From the NCBI RefSeq assembly GCF_009789075.1, contig NZ_WNXQ01000005.1, positions 186,001-250,000 on the forward strand: a stretch of DNA of 64,000 bases. Reading direction: 5' to 3'. Every line of letters starts with the position of its first letter. Position 1 is the stretch's first letter. Origin of the DNA: Pseudooceanicola pacificus. Its GTDB lineage: Bacteria > Pseudomonadota > Alphaproteobacteria > Rhodobacterales > Rhodobacteraceae. The notes under the pieces are model-generated. The model made no database searches. It was not told the origin of the DNA and was given only the letters and a program-made list of their open reading frames with translations. Below are positions 15,778 through 24,104 of the stretch, one piece after another. The translations under genes and the position numbers were made by a program.

Positions 15778-16515
15778 GTGACCTATTGTGTGGGTATCCA
15801 GTTGGATCGCGGGATCGTGTTCATGTCGGACACGAGAACGAATTCGGGCGTCGACAACATCTCGACCTTCCGGAAGATGCACAGCTTCGAGGTGCCGGGC
15901 GACCGTTCCATCACCCTGATGACCGCCGGCAATCTGGCGACCACCCAGGCGCTGATTTCGCTGCTGCAGGAGCGGTCGAAACATCCCTCGGACCGCTCGC
16001 CCGACATCCTGCAATGCGAAAGCATGTTCCAGGTTGCCCGGCTGGTCGGCGGCACCCTGAAAGAGGTGATTTCCAACCACGCCGACGAAGGCCAGCGCGC
16101 CGACGCGACCTTCAACGCGACGATCATCCTGGGCGGGCAGGTCAAGGGCGGCGCCCCGCGCCTGTTCATGATCTACCCCGAGGGGAATTTCATCGAGGCC
16201 GGCGAAGACACGCCCTTCTTCCAGATCGGCGAGACGAAATACGGCCGCCCGATCATCATCCGCGCCTACGAGCGGCAGATGAGCTTTGAAGAGGCGATGA
16301 AGCTGCTGCTGGTGTCCTTCGATTCGACGATCAAGGCGAACCTCTCGGTCGCCCTGCCGCTGGACTGGCACATCTACGAGGCCGACAGCCTGGCGAACGG
16401 CCGCATGGGCCGCGTCGACCGCGACGATCCCTATTTCGAGACGATCTCGAACGGCTGGGGCGTGGCCCTGCGCGAGGCCTTCGGCAACCTGCCGCCCTTC
16501 GTCCTGCCCGCCTGA
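15778..16515 (+). CDS. Proteasome-type peptidase Anbu
   Basis: A 245-residue member of the Ntn-hydrolase proteasome beta family of the bacterial Anbu type. Translation starts at GTG 15778; after removal of the initiator the N-terminus is TYCVGIQLD, placing a threonine nucleophile at position 1. D17 (MSDTRTN) and K32 (STFRKM) occupy the positions of the proteasome catalytic Asp and Lys. Further landmarks are GVDNISTFRKM, MTAGNLATTQALI and FNATIILGGQ. Anbu proteins assemble into rings or lock-washer oligomers. The gene is 37 bases after the transglutaminase and ends the operon. The activity and substrate in this organism are unknown. Confidence 0.95.
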   Translation: MTYCVGIQLDRGIVFMSDTRTNSGVDNISTFRKMHSFEVPGDRSITLMTAGNLATTQALISLLQERSKHPSDRSPDILQCESMFQVARLVGGTLKEVISNHADEGQRADATFNATIILGGQVKGGAPRLFMIYPEGNFIEAGEDTPFFQIGETKYGRPIIIRAYERQMSFEEAMKLLLVSFDSTIKANLSVALPLDWHIYEADSLANGRMGRVDRDDPYFETISNGWGVALREAFGNLPPFVLPA

Positions 16516-16951
16516 GTCGCGGCTGCGCGGCGGGCGTTGCCTCGCCGGGCGGCGCGCCGTCCTTCGGTCATTGCGGCAGGCCGGGGCAGGGGGCGACACC
16601 GGGCCTGCGCATACCCTTCCGCAGGTTTCGCCCGCTCCCTTCGGCTGAGGCGGACGCCGACATCACGCAACGTCACTTTGCGCACCCGCTCCTGCACCCC
16701 CGCCCCGGCGGATGCCGTCCTCCCTGCTCCCGGGCAGGTTGGCGGGGCAAAGGCACACCTGCGCCCACAGCGCTGTCCGCGTCGATATCGCGGCCTCTCC
16801 CGCGCCGCGCGGGGGCCGGGCAGGGGGTGGCGGTGCCATCGGGCCCGCCCGTCCGTCCGTCGTGCAAATGCTTGCAATCGTCATGGGTTTCACGGCACGC
16901 TCCCCGAGTGCCGGGCAGGGGCGGCGCGAAAGATCACCAAGCGAGGTACCT
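16516..16951 (+). other. Gene-free interval between anbu and the dipeptidase
   Basis: 436 very GC-rich bases with several short self-complementary stretches but no convincing terminator (no T-run), no coding frame resembling its neighbours and no repeat-family member. It presumably carries the 3' end of the Anbu message and the promoter of the dipeptidase/peptide transporter operon, but I could not identify promoter hexamers with confidence. Confidence 0.4.
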
Positions 16952-18010
16952 ATGAGCGCTGAGACGACTCCCCCATTCTTTGACGGTCACAACGATCTGG
17001 TCCTGAAGATCCTGACCGGCAAGGCCACCGTCGAAAATGTGGTGCAGGGCTATGACAGCGGCCATATCGACCTGCCGCGCGCCACGGCGGGCGGGTTCGC
17101 CGGCGGCTTCTTCGCGATCTACGTGCCCAGCCCCACGGACAGGGCCTTCCGGATGGAGGAGATGTCCAAACCCTCCTACGACCTGCCGCTGCCGCCGCCC
17201 GTGCCCCATGCAGAGGCCGCCCCCTTCGCCGAACGCGGGTTCCAGGTGCTGGCCGAGCTGGAGCAGGCCGGAGCCATCGACATCTGCCGCACCGTGGCCG
17301 AGCTGGAGACCGCCATCGCCGGGCCCCGCATGGCCGCCATCACCCATATCGAGGGGGCCGAGGCCATCGGCCCCGACTGCGCCGAGCTGGAGGGCATGTA
17401 TGCCCGTGGCCTGCGCTCCATCGGACCGGTCTGGTCACGGCCCACGGTCTTTGCCGAGGGCGTGCCGTTCCGCTTCCCCTCGACCGGCGATATCGGCGGC
17501 GGGCTGACCGAGGCGGGCAAGCTGCTGGTCAGGGAATGCAACCGGCTGGGCATCATGATCGACCTCAGCCACCTCAACGAGAAGGGCATGGACGATATCG
17601 CCGCCCTGTCCGACGCGCCCCTGGTCGCGACCCATTCCAACGCCCATGCAGTGACCCCCCATGCCCGCAACCTGACCGACCGGCAGCTGCGCCAGATCGC
17701 CGACAGCGATGGAATGGTGGGCATCAACCTCGCCTCGGCCTTCCTGCGGCCGGATGGCCGGATGGCCAGCGATTTCGGTCTTGACGTCCTTCTGCGTCAC
17801 CTTGACCATCTGGTCGAAATTTGTGGCGAGGACCGCGTGGGCCTCGGTTCGGATTTCGACGGGGCCCTGGTGCCGCAGGATATCGGCGATTGCGCCGGTC
17901 TGCCCAATCTGCGGGCAGCGATGATTGAACACGGGGTGGGCCCCGAATTGATGACGAAACTGACCCACGGGAACTGGTTGCGCGTCCTGCGCAAGACGTG
18001 GGTTGAATGA
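16952..18010 (+). CDS. Membrane dipeptidase (renal dipeptidase, peptidase M19)
   Basis: A 352-residue zinc dipeptidase. Metal-binding landmarks in order: FFDGHNDL (HxD near the N-terminus), ITHIEGAEAI (bridging glutamate), IDLSHLNEKG and LVATHSNAHAVTPHARNLTD, and the C-terminal GLGSDFDGALVP. M19 enzymes hydrolyse dipeptides, including some with D-residues. The ATG at 16952 is chosen to match the short N-terminus before the HxD motif and follows a GAGG site. There is no signal peptide, so it is probably cytoplasmic. It stands 68 bases before a peptide ABC importer, suggesting that imported dipeptides are its substrate. Confidence 0.93.
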   Translation: MSAETTPPFFDGHNDLVLKILTGKATVENVVQGYDSGHIDLPRATAGGFAGGFFAIYVPSPTDRAFRMEEMSKPSYDLPLPPPVPHAEAAPFAERGFQVLAELEQAGAIDICRTVAELETAIAGPRMAAITHIEGAEAIGPDCAELEGMYARGLRSIGPVWSRPTVFAEGVPFRFPSTGDIGGGLTEAGKLLVRECNRLGIMIDLSHLNEKGMDDIAALSDAPLVATHSNAHAVTPHARNLTDRQLRQIADSDGMVGINLASAFLRPDGRMASDFGLDVLLRHLDHLVEICGEDRVGLGSDFDGALVPQDIGDCAGLPNLRAAMIEHGVGPELMTKLTHGNWLRVLRKTWVE

Positions 18011-18078
18011 TGCGGGCCGGATGACATCGTCACCGACCCGCCGCCGGCAACGACCGACAACCAACTGGGAGTAAGACC

Positions 18079-19680
18079 ATGAAACACATGCGAAGCCTGA
18101 TCGGGGTGGCACTGACCGCGACCCTGCTTGGAACCACGGCCCTGCCCGTGCTGGCCGAGACCCCGCCGAACATGCTGGTGATCGCGAACCGGATCGACGA
18201 CATCAAGACGCTGGACCCGGCCGAAAGCTTCGAGTTCGCGGGCGCCGACGTGTCCCGCAACGTCTACGAAAAGCTGGTGAACTTCGACCCGCTGGACCTG
18301 GATGCCGGCTATGGCCCGCAGCTGGCCGAAAGCTGGGAAATCTCCGAGGACGGCAAGACCATCACCTTCACCATGGCCGAGGGGCATGTGTTCTCTTCCG
18401 GGAACCCGGTGACGGCCAAGGATGCCGAATTCTCGCTGCGCCGCGCGGTGCTGCTGGACAAGACGCCCTCGTTCATCCTGACGCAGTTCGGCTTTAGCGC
18501 CGACAACGTCGAGGATACCATCGTCGCGACCGACGACAGGACGCTCAAGATCACGCTGGACAAGCAATACGCCCAGTCCTTCGTGCTGAACTGCCTGACC
18601 GCCACCATCGGCGGCATCGTCGACAGCGCCACGGTGATGGCGAACGAGGTCGACGGCGACATGGGCAATGCCTGGCTGCGCGACAACTCCGCCGGCTCCG
18701 GCCCCTACAAGGTCGTCGAGTGGAAGCCCAACGAAAGCGTCCTGCTGGATCTGAACCCGAACTTTGGCGGCGAAAAGCCGGCGATGGAACGGGTGATCGT
18801 GCAGCACATCCAGGAAAGCGCGACGCAGCGCCTGATGCTGGAACGCGGCGATATCGACGTGGCGCGCAACCTCTCGCCCGAGGACGTGGCCGGTGTGATG
18901 GAATCCGACGGTCTGAAGATCGTGGACGAACTGCGCGGCCGTCTGATGTACTGGTCCGCGAACCAGAAGAACGAAGCGCTGGCCGATCCCAAGGTGCTGG
19001 AAGCGCTGAAATTCGCCACCGATTACCAGGGCATGGCCGACAGCTTCCTCAAGGGCCAGTACACGGTGCACGAGGCCTTCCTGCCGCTGACCTTCCTTGG
19101 CGCGCTGAAGGACAAGCCCTACGACTACGACATGGACAAGGCCAAGGCCGCGCTGGCGGCATCGGGCTTCCCCGACGGGTTCGACCTGAAGATTTCGGTC
19201 CGCGACGCGCAGGAGCGGATCGACATCGGCCAGTCGCTGCAGAACACCTGGGACCAGCTGGGCATCGGGGTCGAACTGGTCGTGGGCACCGGGGCACAGA
19301 CGCTGGACCGCTATCGCGCGCGTGAGCATGACATCTACCTCGGCGCCTGGGGCCCGGACTATCCCGATCCCAACACCAACGCGGGCACCTTTGCCTACAA
19401 CCCCGACAATTCGGACGAGGCCGGCGCCACCGGCCTGCTGGCCTGGCGCAACGCCTGGGCCCTGCCCGTGATGAGCGAGGAAACCCTTGCCGCTGTGGTC
19501 GAGAACGACACCGATGTGCGCAAGGAGATGTATCTGGAGCTGCAGAAAGAGCATCAGATGGTCTCGCCCTTCGGCATCATGTTCCAGCAGATCGAACAGA
19601 ACGGGATGACGGACAGTGTCGAGAACTTCGTCGCGGGCGGCGCGACGACGGCAGTGTCCTACTGGGTCATCACGAAGTAA
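18079..19680 (+). CDS. Peptide ABC transporter substrate-binding protein (SBP_bac_5)
   Basis: A 533-residue periplasmic binding protein with a signal peptide (basic MKHMR, hydrophobic stretch, cleavage probably after A26 in LPVLA-ET). The mature start MLVIANRIDDIKTLDPAESFEFAGADVSRNVYEKL and the later AWGPDYPDPNTNAGTFAYN are typical of the DppA/OppA family. It delivers di- or oligopeptides to the permeases encoded downstream. GGAG ribosome site a few bases upstream. A 9-bp hairpin immediately after the stop probably raises the yield of this protein over the permeases. Confidence 0.93.
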   Translation: MKHMRSLIGVALTATLLGTTALPVLAETPPNMLVIANRIDDIKTLDPAESFEFAGADVSRNVYEKLVNFDPLDLDAGYGPQLAESWEISEDGKTITFTMAEGHVFSSGNPVTAKDAEFSLRRAVLLDKTPSFILTQFGFSADNVEDTIVATDDRTLKITLDKQYAQSFVLNCLTATIGGIVDSATVMANEVDGDMGNAWLRDNSAGSGPYKVVEWKPNESVLLDLNPNFGGEKPAMERVIVQHIQESATQRLMLERGDIDVARNLSPEDVAGVMESDGLKIVDELRGRLMYWSANQKNEALADPKVLEALKFATDYQGMADSFLKGQYTVHEAFLPLTFLGALKDKPYDYDMDKAKAALAASGFPDGFDLKISVRDAQERIDIGQSLQNTWDQLGIGVELVVGTGAQTLDRYRAREHDIYLGAWGPDYPDPNTNAGTFAYNPDNSDEAGATGLLAWRNAWALPVMSEETLAAVVENDTDVRKEMYLELQKEHQMVSPFGIMFQQIEQNGMTDSVENFVAGGATTAVSYWVITK

Positions 19681-20023
19681 GTGGCCTTGCTCCTGGATCA
19701 TGCGGACGGGCGGCATCTGCCGCCCGCCCGGTTCGGATTTATCTGGGGTCGGGCTGTGGCCCGCCTGCCCGCCGCGCAGCCCGCCCGGCGCGGGGCAGGG
19801 CGGATGACGCCCCCCTCCCATCCCGTCCCCCGGCAGGCCGAGGCGGCCACCTGTCGCGCCGCGCGCGCATCCGGCCCCGTGCCGCCCCCGTGGCGGGCAG
19901 CCCCCGGCCCGGCACCTTGCCCCCGGGGCAGGCGTTCGACATCCCCGGCGGCATGCCCGCGGTCCCGCGTGCCGGGGCCACGGCGCGATGCGCGCCTTTC
20001 CCATATTGCAGGACGGACCGAGC
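19681..20023 (+). other. Spacer between peptide-binding protein and permease
   Basis: 343 bases with no gene. Apart from the hairpin at 19707-19726 it is GC-rich sequence without recognisable content, and it is far longer than the overlaps seen between the later genes of the same operon. Confidence 0.5.
19707..19726 (+). promoter_or_regulatory. Intercistronic hairpin after the peptide-binding-protein gene
   Basis: Perfect 9-bp inverted repeat CGGGCGGCA / TGCCGCCCG separated by TC (so a 4-base loop in practice), starting 26 bases after the stop codon. No T-run follows, so it more likely protects the upstream message or gives partial termination than full termination. Confidence 0.6.
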
Positions 20024-21073
20024 ATGAGTGACAGCACCACGGGCGCTGCGGCCCTGACCATTCCGCCCTGGATCAAGAAGACGCTCAGCACCGCGATCAC
20101 GGTGATCTTCACCATACTCGGCCTGCTGTTCGTAACCTTCATGATCGGGCGGGTGATGCCGGTCGACCCGGTGCTGGCCGTGATCGGCGAGCGGGCGACG
20201 CAGGCGCAATACGACGCGACCTATATCGCGCTTGGCCTCGACAAGCCGCTGCTGGTCCAGTTCGGGATCTACCTCGGCGACGTGCTGCAGGGCGATTTCG
20301 GCCGCTCCATCCGCACCGGCAAACAGGTGAGCGAGGATCTCGCCCGCGCCTTTCCCGCCACGATGGAGCTGGCCACCCTGGGCACGCTGATCGGCGTGGT
20401 CATCGGCGTGCCGCTTGGCGTGCTGGCCGCCGTCAAGCGCGGGTCGTGGATCGACCAGATCGCGCGGCTTGTCGGGCTGGTCGGCTATTCGATGCCGATC
20501 TTCTGGCTGGGGCTGATGGGGCTGCTGGTGTTTTACGGCATCCTCGGCTGGGTCGCGGGGCCGGGGCGCGTGGGCATCTTCTACCAGGGCATAGTCCAGC
20601 CGCAGACGGGGTTGCTGCTGGTGGACAGCCTTTTGCAGGGCCAGTTCGCCGTCTTCCGGGATGCCTTCAGCCATATCATCCTGCCCGCCTCTCTGCTGGG
20701 CTATTTCTCGCTGGCCTATATCAGCCGGATGACCCGGTCCTTCATGCTGGAACAGCTGTCGGCGGAATATGTCACCACCGCGCGGGTCAAGGGCCTGAGC
20801 GAGTGGGAGGTCGTCTGGCGCCACGCCTTCCGCAACATCCGCATCCAGCTGATCACGGTGATCGCGCTGGCCTATGCCAACCTGCTGGAAGGCTCGGTCC
20901 TGACCGAGATCATCTTTGCCTGGCCGGGCATCGGGCAATACATCACCACCTCGCTGCTGGCCAATGACATGAACTCGGTCCTGGGCGGGACCGTGGTGAT
21001 CGGCGTGATCTTCGTGGCGCTGAACATCTTTTCCGACCTGCTCTACCGCTTCTTCGATCCGAGGTCGAAATGA
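20024..21073 (+). CDS. Peptide ABC transporter permease (DppB-type)
   Basis: A 349-residue inner-membrane permease with about six segments. The N-terminal region LFVTFMIGRVMPVDPVLAVIGERAT and the LGLDKPLLVQFGIYLGDVLQGDFG segment are hallmarks of DppB/OppB. The C-terminal EYVTTARVKGLSEWEVVWRHAFRNI is the EAA loop that contacts the ATPase. The ATG at 20024 is preferred over one at 19988 because the family begins just before the first membrane segment. Overlaps the next permease by 4 bases. Confidence 0.94.
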   Translation: MSDSTTGAAALTIPPWIKKTLSTAITVIFTILGLLFVTFMIGRVMPVDPVLAVIGERATQAQYDATYIALGLDKPLLVQFGIYLGDVLQGDFGRSIRTGKQVSEDLARAFPATMELATLGTLIGVVIGVPLGVLAAVKRGSWIDQIARLVGLVGYSMPIFWLGLMGLLVFYGILGWVAGPGRVGIFYQGIVQPQTGLLLVDSLLQGQFAVFRDAFSHIILPASLLGYFSLAYISRMTRSFMLEQLSAEYVTTARVKGLSEWEVVWRHAFRNIRIQLITVIALAYANLLEGSVLTEIIFAWPGIGQYITTSLLANDMNSVLGGTVVIGVIFVALNIFSDLLYRFFDPRSK

Positions 21074-21990
21074 ACACGCCAACCGAACCGACAACCCTGC
21101 GCGCCTGGCTGCTGGCCGAAACGCCGACCTCGCGCCGGCAGGCGCGGGCGGCCTCGTGGTATCAGGGGTGGCTTACGCTGCGCTCGAACCCGCTGACGAT
21201 GATCGGGCTGATCATCCTGGTCTTCATCATCGTCTGCGCGATTCTGGCGCCGGTGCTGGCGACCCACGATCCCTTTGCCCAGAACCTGGGCGAGCGGCTG
21301 AAGCCGCCGGGGTTCGACGGGCATATCTTCGGCACCGACAGCCTGGGGCGGGACATCTATTCGCGGCTGCTCTACGGCGCGCGGATCTCGATCTACATCG
21401 TGCTGCTGGTGGCGATGGTGGCGCCCCTTCTGGGGCTGATCATCGGCACGGTCGCGGGCTATGCCGGGGGCTGGGCCGATGTGGTGCTGATGCGGATCAC
21501 CGATATCTTCCTGGCCTTTCCGCGGCTGGTCCTGGCGCTCGCCTTCGTTGCCGCGCTTGGCGCGGGAATCGAGAACGCGGTGCTGGCGATCTCGCTCACC
21601 GCATGGCCGCCCTATGCCCGGATCGCCCGGGCCGAGACGCTGACGATCCGCAATTCCGACTTCATCGCCGCGATCCGGCTGCAGGGGGCCGGGCCGATGC
21701 GGATCGTGACGCGCCATATCTGGCCGCTGTGCATCTCGTCGCTGGTGATCCGGGTCACGCTGGACATGGCGGGGATCATCCTGACGGCCGCCGGCCTGGG
21801 CTTTCTGGGGCTGGGGGCGCAGCCGCCCTCGCCGGAATGGGGGGCGATGATTTCCGAGGGGCGCAAGTACCTTCTGGATTACTGGTGGGTCGCGACGATC
21901 CCGGGGCTGGCGATCTTTGCCATCTCGCTGGCGTTCAACCTGCTGGGGGACGGGATGCGCGATGTGCTCGACCCGAAAGGGGGGCAGTGA
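21070..21990 (+). CDS. Peptide ABC transporter permease (DppC-type)
   Basis: A 306-residue permease. The family signature is present as DPFAQNLGERLKPPG, then FGTDSLGRDIYSRLLYGARISI. The EAA loop is IAAIRLQGAGPMRIVTRHIWP, and the C-terminus LGLGAQPPSPEWGAMISEGRKYL is characteristic of DppC. Partner of the upstream DppB-like protein in the inner membrane. Starts within the stop of the previous gene (ATGA overlap). Confidence 0.95.
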   Translation: MNTPTEPTTLRAWLLAETPTSRRQARAASWYQGWLTLRSNPLTMIGLIILVFIIVCAILAPVLATHDPFAQNLGERLKPPGFDGHIFGTDSLGRDIYSRLLYGARISIYIVLLVAMVAPLLGLIIGTVAGYAGGWADVVLMRITDIFLAFPRLVLALAFVAALGAGIENAVLAISLTAWPPYARIARAETLTIRNSDFIAAIRLQGAGPMRIVTRHIWPLCISSLVIRVTLDMAGIILTAAGLGFLGLGAQPPSPEWGAMISEGRKYLLDYWWVATIPGLAIFAISLAFNLLGDGMRDVLDPKGGQ

Positions 21991-22132
21991 TGGGTCAGGA
22001 TTGGCAAAGGCGTCACGGCGCCCTCTCCGCCGGGCCGCGGGGTGGCGCTCCGGGCGCGGATCGCGCCGCGTCTGCGGGCATGGGGCCGGGCTTGTCCACA
22101 GGGCGCGCGCTGCGCCGGACGGGGGCGACGGG

Positions 22133-22990
22133 ATGAGCAATCTGATCGACGTGGAAAACCTCTGGGTGAAGTTCCCGACCCGCAACGGCATCTTCGACGC
22201 GGTGCGCGGCATCTCCTTCTCGCTCGGCAAGGAGCGTCTGGGCATCGTCGGCGAAAGCGGCTCGGGCAAGTCGATGACGGGGCGGGCGATCCTCAAGCTG
22301 ATCCGCCCCCCGGGGCGGATCGAGGCCGACCGGCTGACCATGACCGGCACCGATGTGCTGACGGCCAGCGAGAAGGAGATGCGCAAGCTGCGCGGCCACC
22401 ACGCCAGCATGATCATGCAGGATCCCAAGTTCTCGCTGAACCCGGTGATGACCGTGGGCCGGCAGATCACAGAGGCCCTGCGCACCCATGAAAAGGTCAA
22501 CATGGCCCAGGCCCGCGCAAGGGCGCTGGAGATGCTGGACGCGGTGGCGATCCGCGATCCCGAACGGGTGTTCGACCTATACCCGCACGAGGTGTCGGGC
22601 GGGATGGGCCAGCGTATCATGATCGCCATGATGCTGATCCCCGACCCCGAGATCCTGATCGCGGACGAGCCGACCTCGGCGCTCGACGTCTCGGTCCAGC
22701 TGCAGGTGCTGGAGATCATGGACAAGCTGGTGGCCGAGCGCGGCATGGGGCTGATCTTCATCAGCCACGACCTGAACCTGGTGTCAAATTTCTGCGACCG
22801 GATCGTCATCATGTATGCCGGCCGGATCGTCGAGGTCTGCCAGGCGGGCAAGCTGCACGAGGCCAGGCATCCCTATACCATCGGGCTGTTGAACTCTGTC
22901 CCCAACCTCGGGTCGCCGCGCGAGCGGCTGGACGTGCTGCGGCGCGACCCGGCCTGGCGCGAGGCGCCTTCGGTGAGTGCGCTGCTATGA
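22133..22990 (+). CDS. Peptide ABC transporter ATP-binding protein (DppD-type)
   Basis: A 285-residue ATPase: Walker A GESGSGKS, Q-loop MIMQDPKFSLNPVMTVG, signature VSGGMGQR, Walker B PEILIADEPTSALD, switch histidine ISHDLNLV. The ATG at 22133 gives the expected MSNLIDVENLWVKF start; a stretch of 142 bases precedes it. The protein ends soon after the NSVPNLGSPRERLDVLRRDP region, so it lacks most of the cysteine-bearing oligo_HPY tail found in longer DppD proteins. Overlaps the next gene by 4 bases. Confidence 0.93.
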   Translation: MSNLIDVENLWVKFPTRNGIFDAVRGISFSLGKERLGIVGESGSGKSMTGRAILKLIRPPGRIEADRLTMTGTDVLTASEKEMRKLRGHHASMIMQDPKFSLNPVMTVGRQITEALRTHEKVNMAQARARALEMLDAVAIRDPERVFDLYPHEVSGGMGQRIMIAMMLIPDPEILIADEPTSALDVSVQLQVLEIMDKLVAERGMGLIFISHDLNLVSNFCDRIVIMYAGRIVEVCQAGKLHEARHPYTIGLLNSVPNLGSPRERLDVLRRDPAWREAPSVSALL

Positions 22991-23742
22991 CCCTGGCCAT
23001 CGAGATATCCGACCTCACCGTCTGGTTCGGCGAGGGCGCGGCGCGCAGCAACGCGGTCAGGCAGGTATCGCTGAGCATCGGCGAGGGCGAAAGCTTTGGC
23101 CTGGTGGGGGAAAGCGGTTCGGGCAAGTCGACCGTGCTCCGGGCGATCACCGGGCTGGTGCCGAGCTGGAGCGGGTCGATGCGGATCATGAACCGCCCGC
23201 TGGGGGCGAAGCGGGACCGGACGTTCTACAAGCAGGTGCAGATGGTCTTTCAGGACCCCTATGCCTCGCTGCACCCCCGGATGACGGTCGACGCGGTGCT
23301 GTCGGAGGCGCTGAAGCTGCACGGCTTCGGCGATATCGACAACCGGATCGACCGGCTGCTGGAGGATGTCGGGCTGGGCAAGGGCTTCCGCTTCCGCTAC
23401 CCGCATCAGCTTTCGGGCGGGCAGCGGCAGCGGGTGGCCATCGCCCGGGCCCTGGCGCCCGAGCCGCGCATCCTGCTGCTGGACGAGCCGACCTCGGCGC
23501 TGGACGTGTCGGTGCAGGCCGAGATCCTGAACCTGCTGACCGACCTGCGGGCGGAGCGGGGGCTGACCTATCTGATGGTCTCGCACGACCTGGGTGTCGT
23601 GGGGCACATGTGCGGGCAGGTTGCGGTGATGCAGACCGGCGAGATGGTCGAATTGCTGGGGGTCGAGGACATGCGCGCCATGAAGGCCACGCATCCCTAT
23701 ACGAAGCATCTGCTCGACAGCTCTCTGCGGTCCGTGCGCTGA
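22987..23742 (+). CDS. Peptide ABC transporter ATP-binding protein (DppF-type)
   Basis: A 251-residue ATPase with Walker A GESGSGKST, Q-loop MVFQDPYASLHPRMTV, signature LSGGQRQRV, Walker B ILLLDEPTSALDVS and switch histidine VSHDLGVV. It pairs with the DppD-like subunit. It is about 70-80 residues shorter than typical DppF because the C-terminal oligo_HPY domain is absent (it ends HPYTKHLLDSSLRSVR). The DppD-like partner is shortened in the same way, so this looks like a property of the system and not damage. Last gene of the operon. Confidence 0.93.
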   Translation: MTLAIEISDLTVWFGEGAARSNAVRQVSLSIGEGESFGLVGESGSGKSTVLRAITGLVPSWSGSMRIMNRPLGAKRDRTFYKQVQMVFQDPYASLHPRMTVDAVLSEALKLHGFGDIDNRIDRLLEDVGLGKGFRFRYPHQLSGGQRQRVAIARALAPEPRILLLDEPTSALDVSVQAEILNLLTDLRAERGLTYLMVSHDLGVVGHMCGQVAVMQTGEMVELLGVEDMRAMKATHPYTKHLLDSSLRSVR

Positions 23743-23839
23743 GGCCGGGGGGCCGGAACCGGCCCGCGGGGTCCGGCCGGACCGGTGGCTTGGCCCGGAT
23801 GACCCCGGGCGGTCCGCGGGGTGGCCCCCTCCGAGCGGA

Positions 23840-23926
23840 GCGCCTGCGGCGCACAGGATGTTTTGCACCGCGCATCCGCGCGGTGCGTCTGACGCCTCCG
23901 GCGGGCATATTTGGAGCAAGAGGAAG
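23840..23926 (-). repeat. Structured intergenic repeat, copy 4 (inverted)
   Basis: Core at 23891-23926 read on the minus strand (CTTCCTCTTGCTCC, AAATATGCCC, GCCGGAGGCGTC). Behind it is a 9-bp stem GCACCGCGC (23865-23873) / GCGCGGTGC (23878-23886), then a 5-bp stem GCGCC (23840-23844) / GGCGC (23848-23852) whose loop reads GCA on the minus strand, as in the other copies. It faces copy 5 in the gap between convergent operons. Confidence 0.8.
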
Positions 23927-23945
23927 GTGAGGACCGCTCCCCTTG

Positions 23946-24008
23946 CTTCATCTCGTCCAAAATACTCCGGGGGAGTCGCACCGCAGGTGCGGCGGGGGCA
24001 GAGCCCCC
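23946..24008 (+). repeat. Structured intergenic repeat, copy 5
   Basis: Core at 23946-23977 (CTTCATCTCG then TCCAAAATACTCC). Stem I is CGCACC (23977-23982) / GGTGCG (23986-23991) with a GCA loop. Stem II is GGGGGC (23994-23999) / GCCCCC (24003-24008) with an AGA loop. With copy 4 it fills the 362-base gap between the convergent ends of the peptide transporter operon and the FGGY kinase gene; nothing else is recognisable there. Confidence 0.87.
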
Positions 24009-24104
24009 TTGCGACGGTGCCGTCGCAGCGGCAGTCGGGCGGCGCGGGGTCGGTTCGGATGTGGGATGTCCGTCGAGGTGCGGTCCCGGGCAGATGCGTG
24101 TCCT

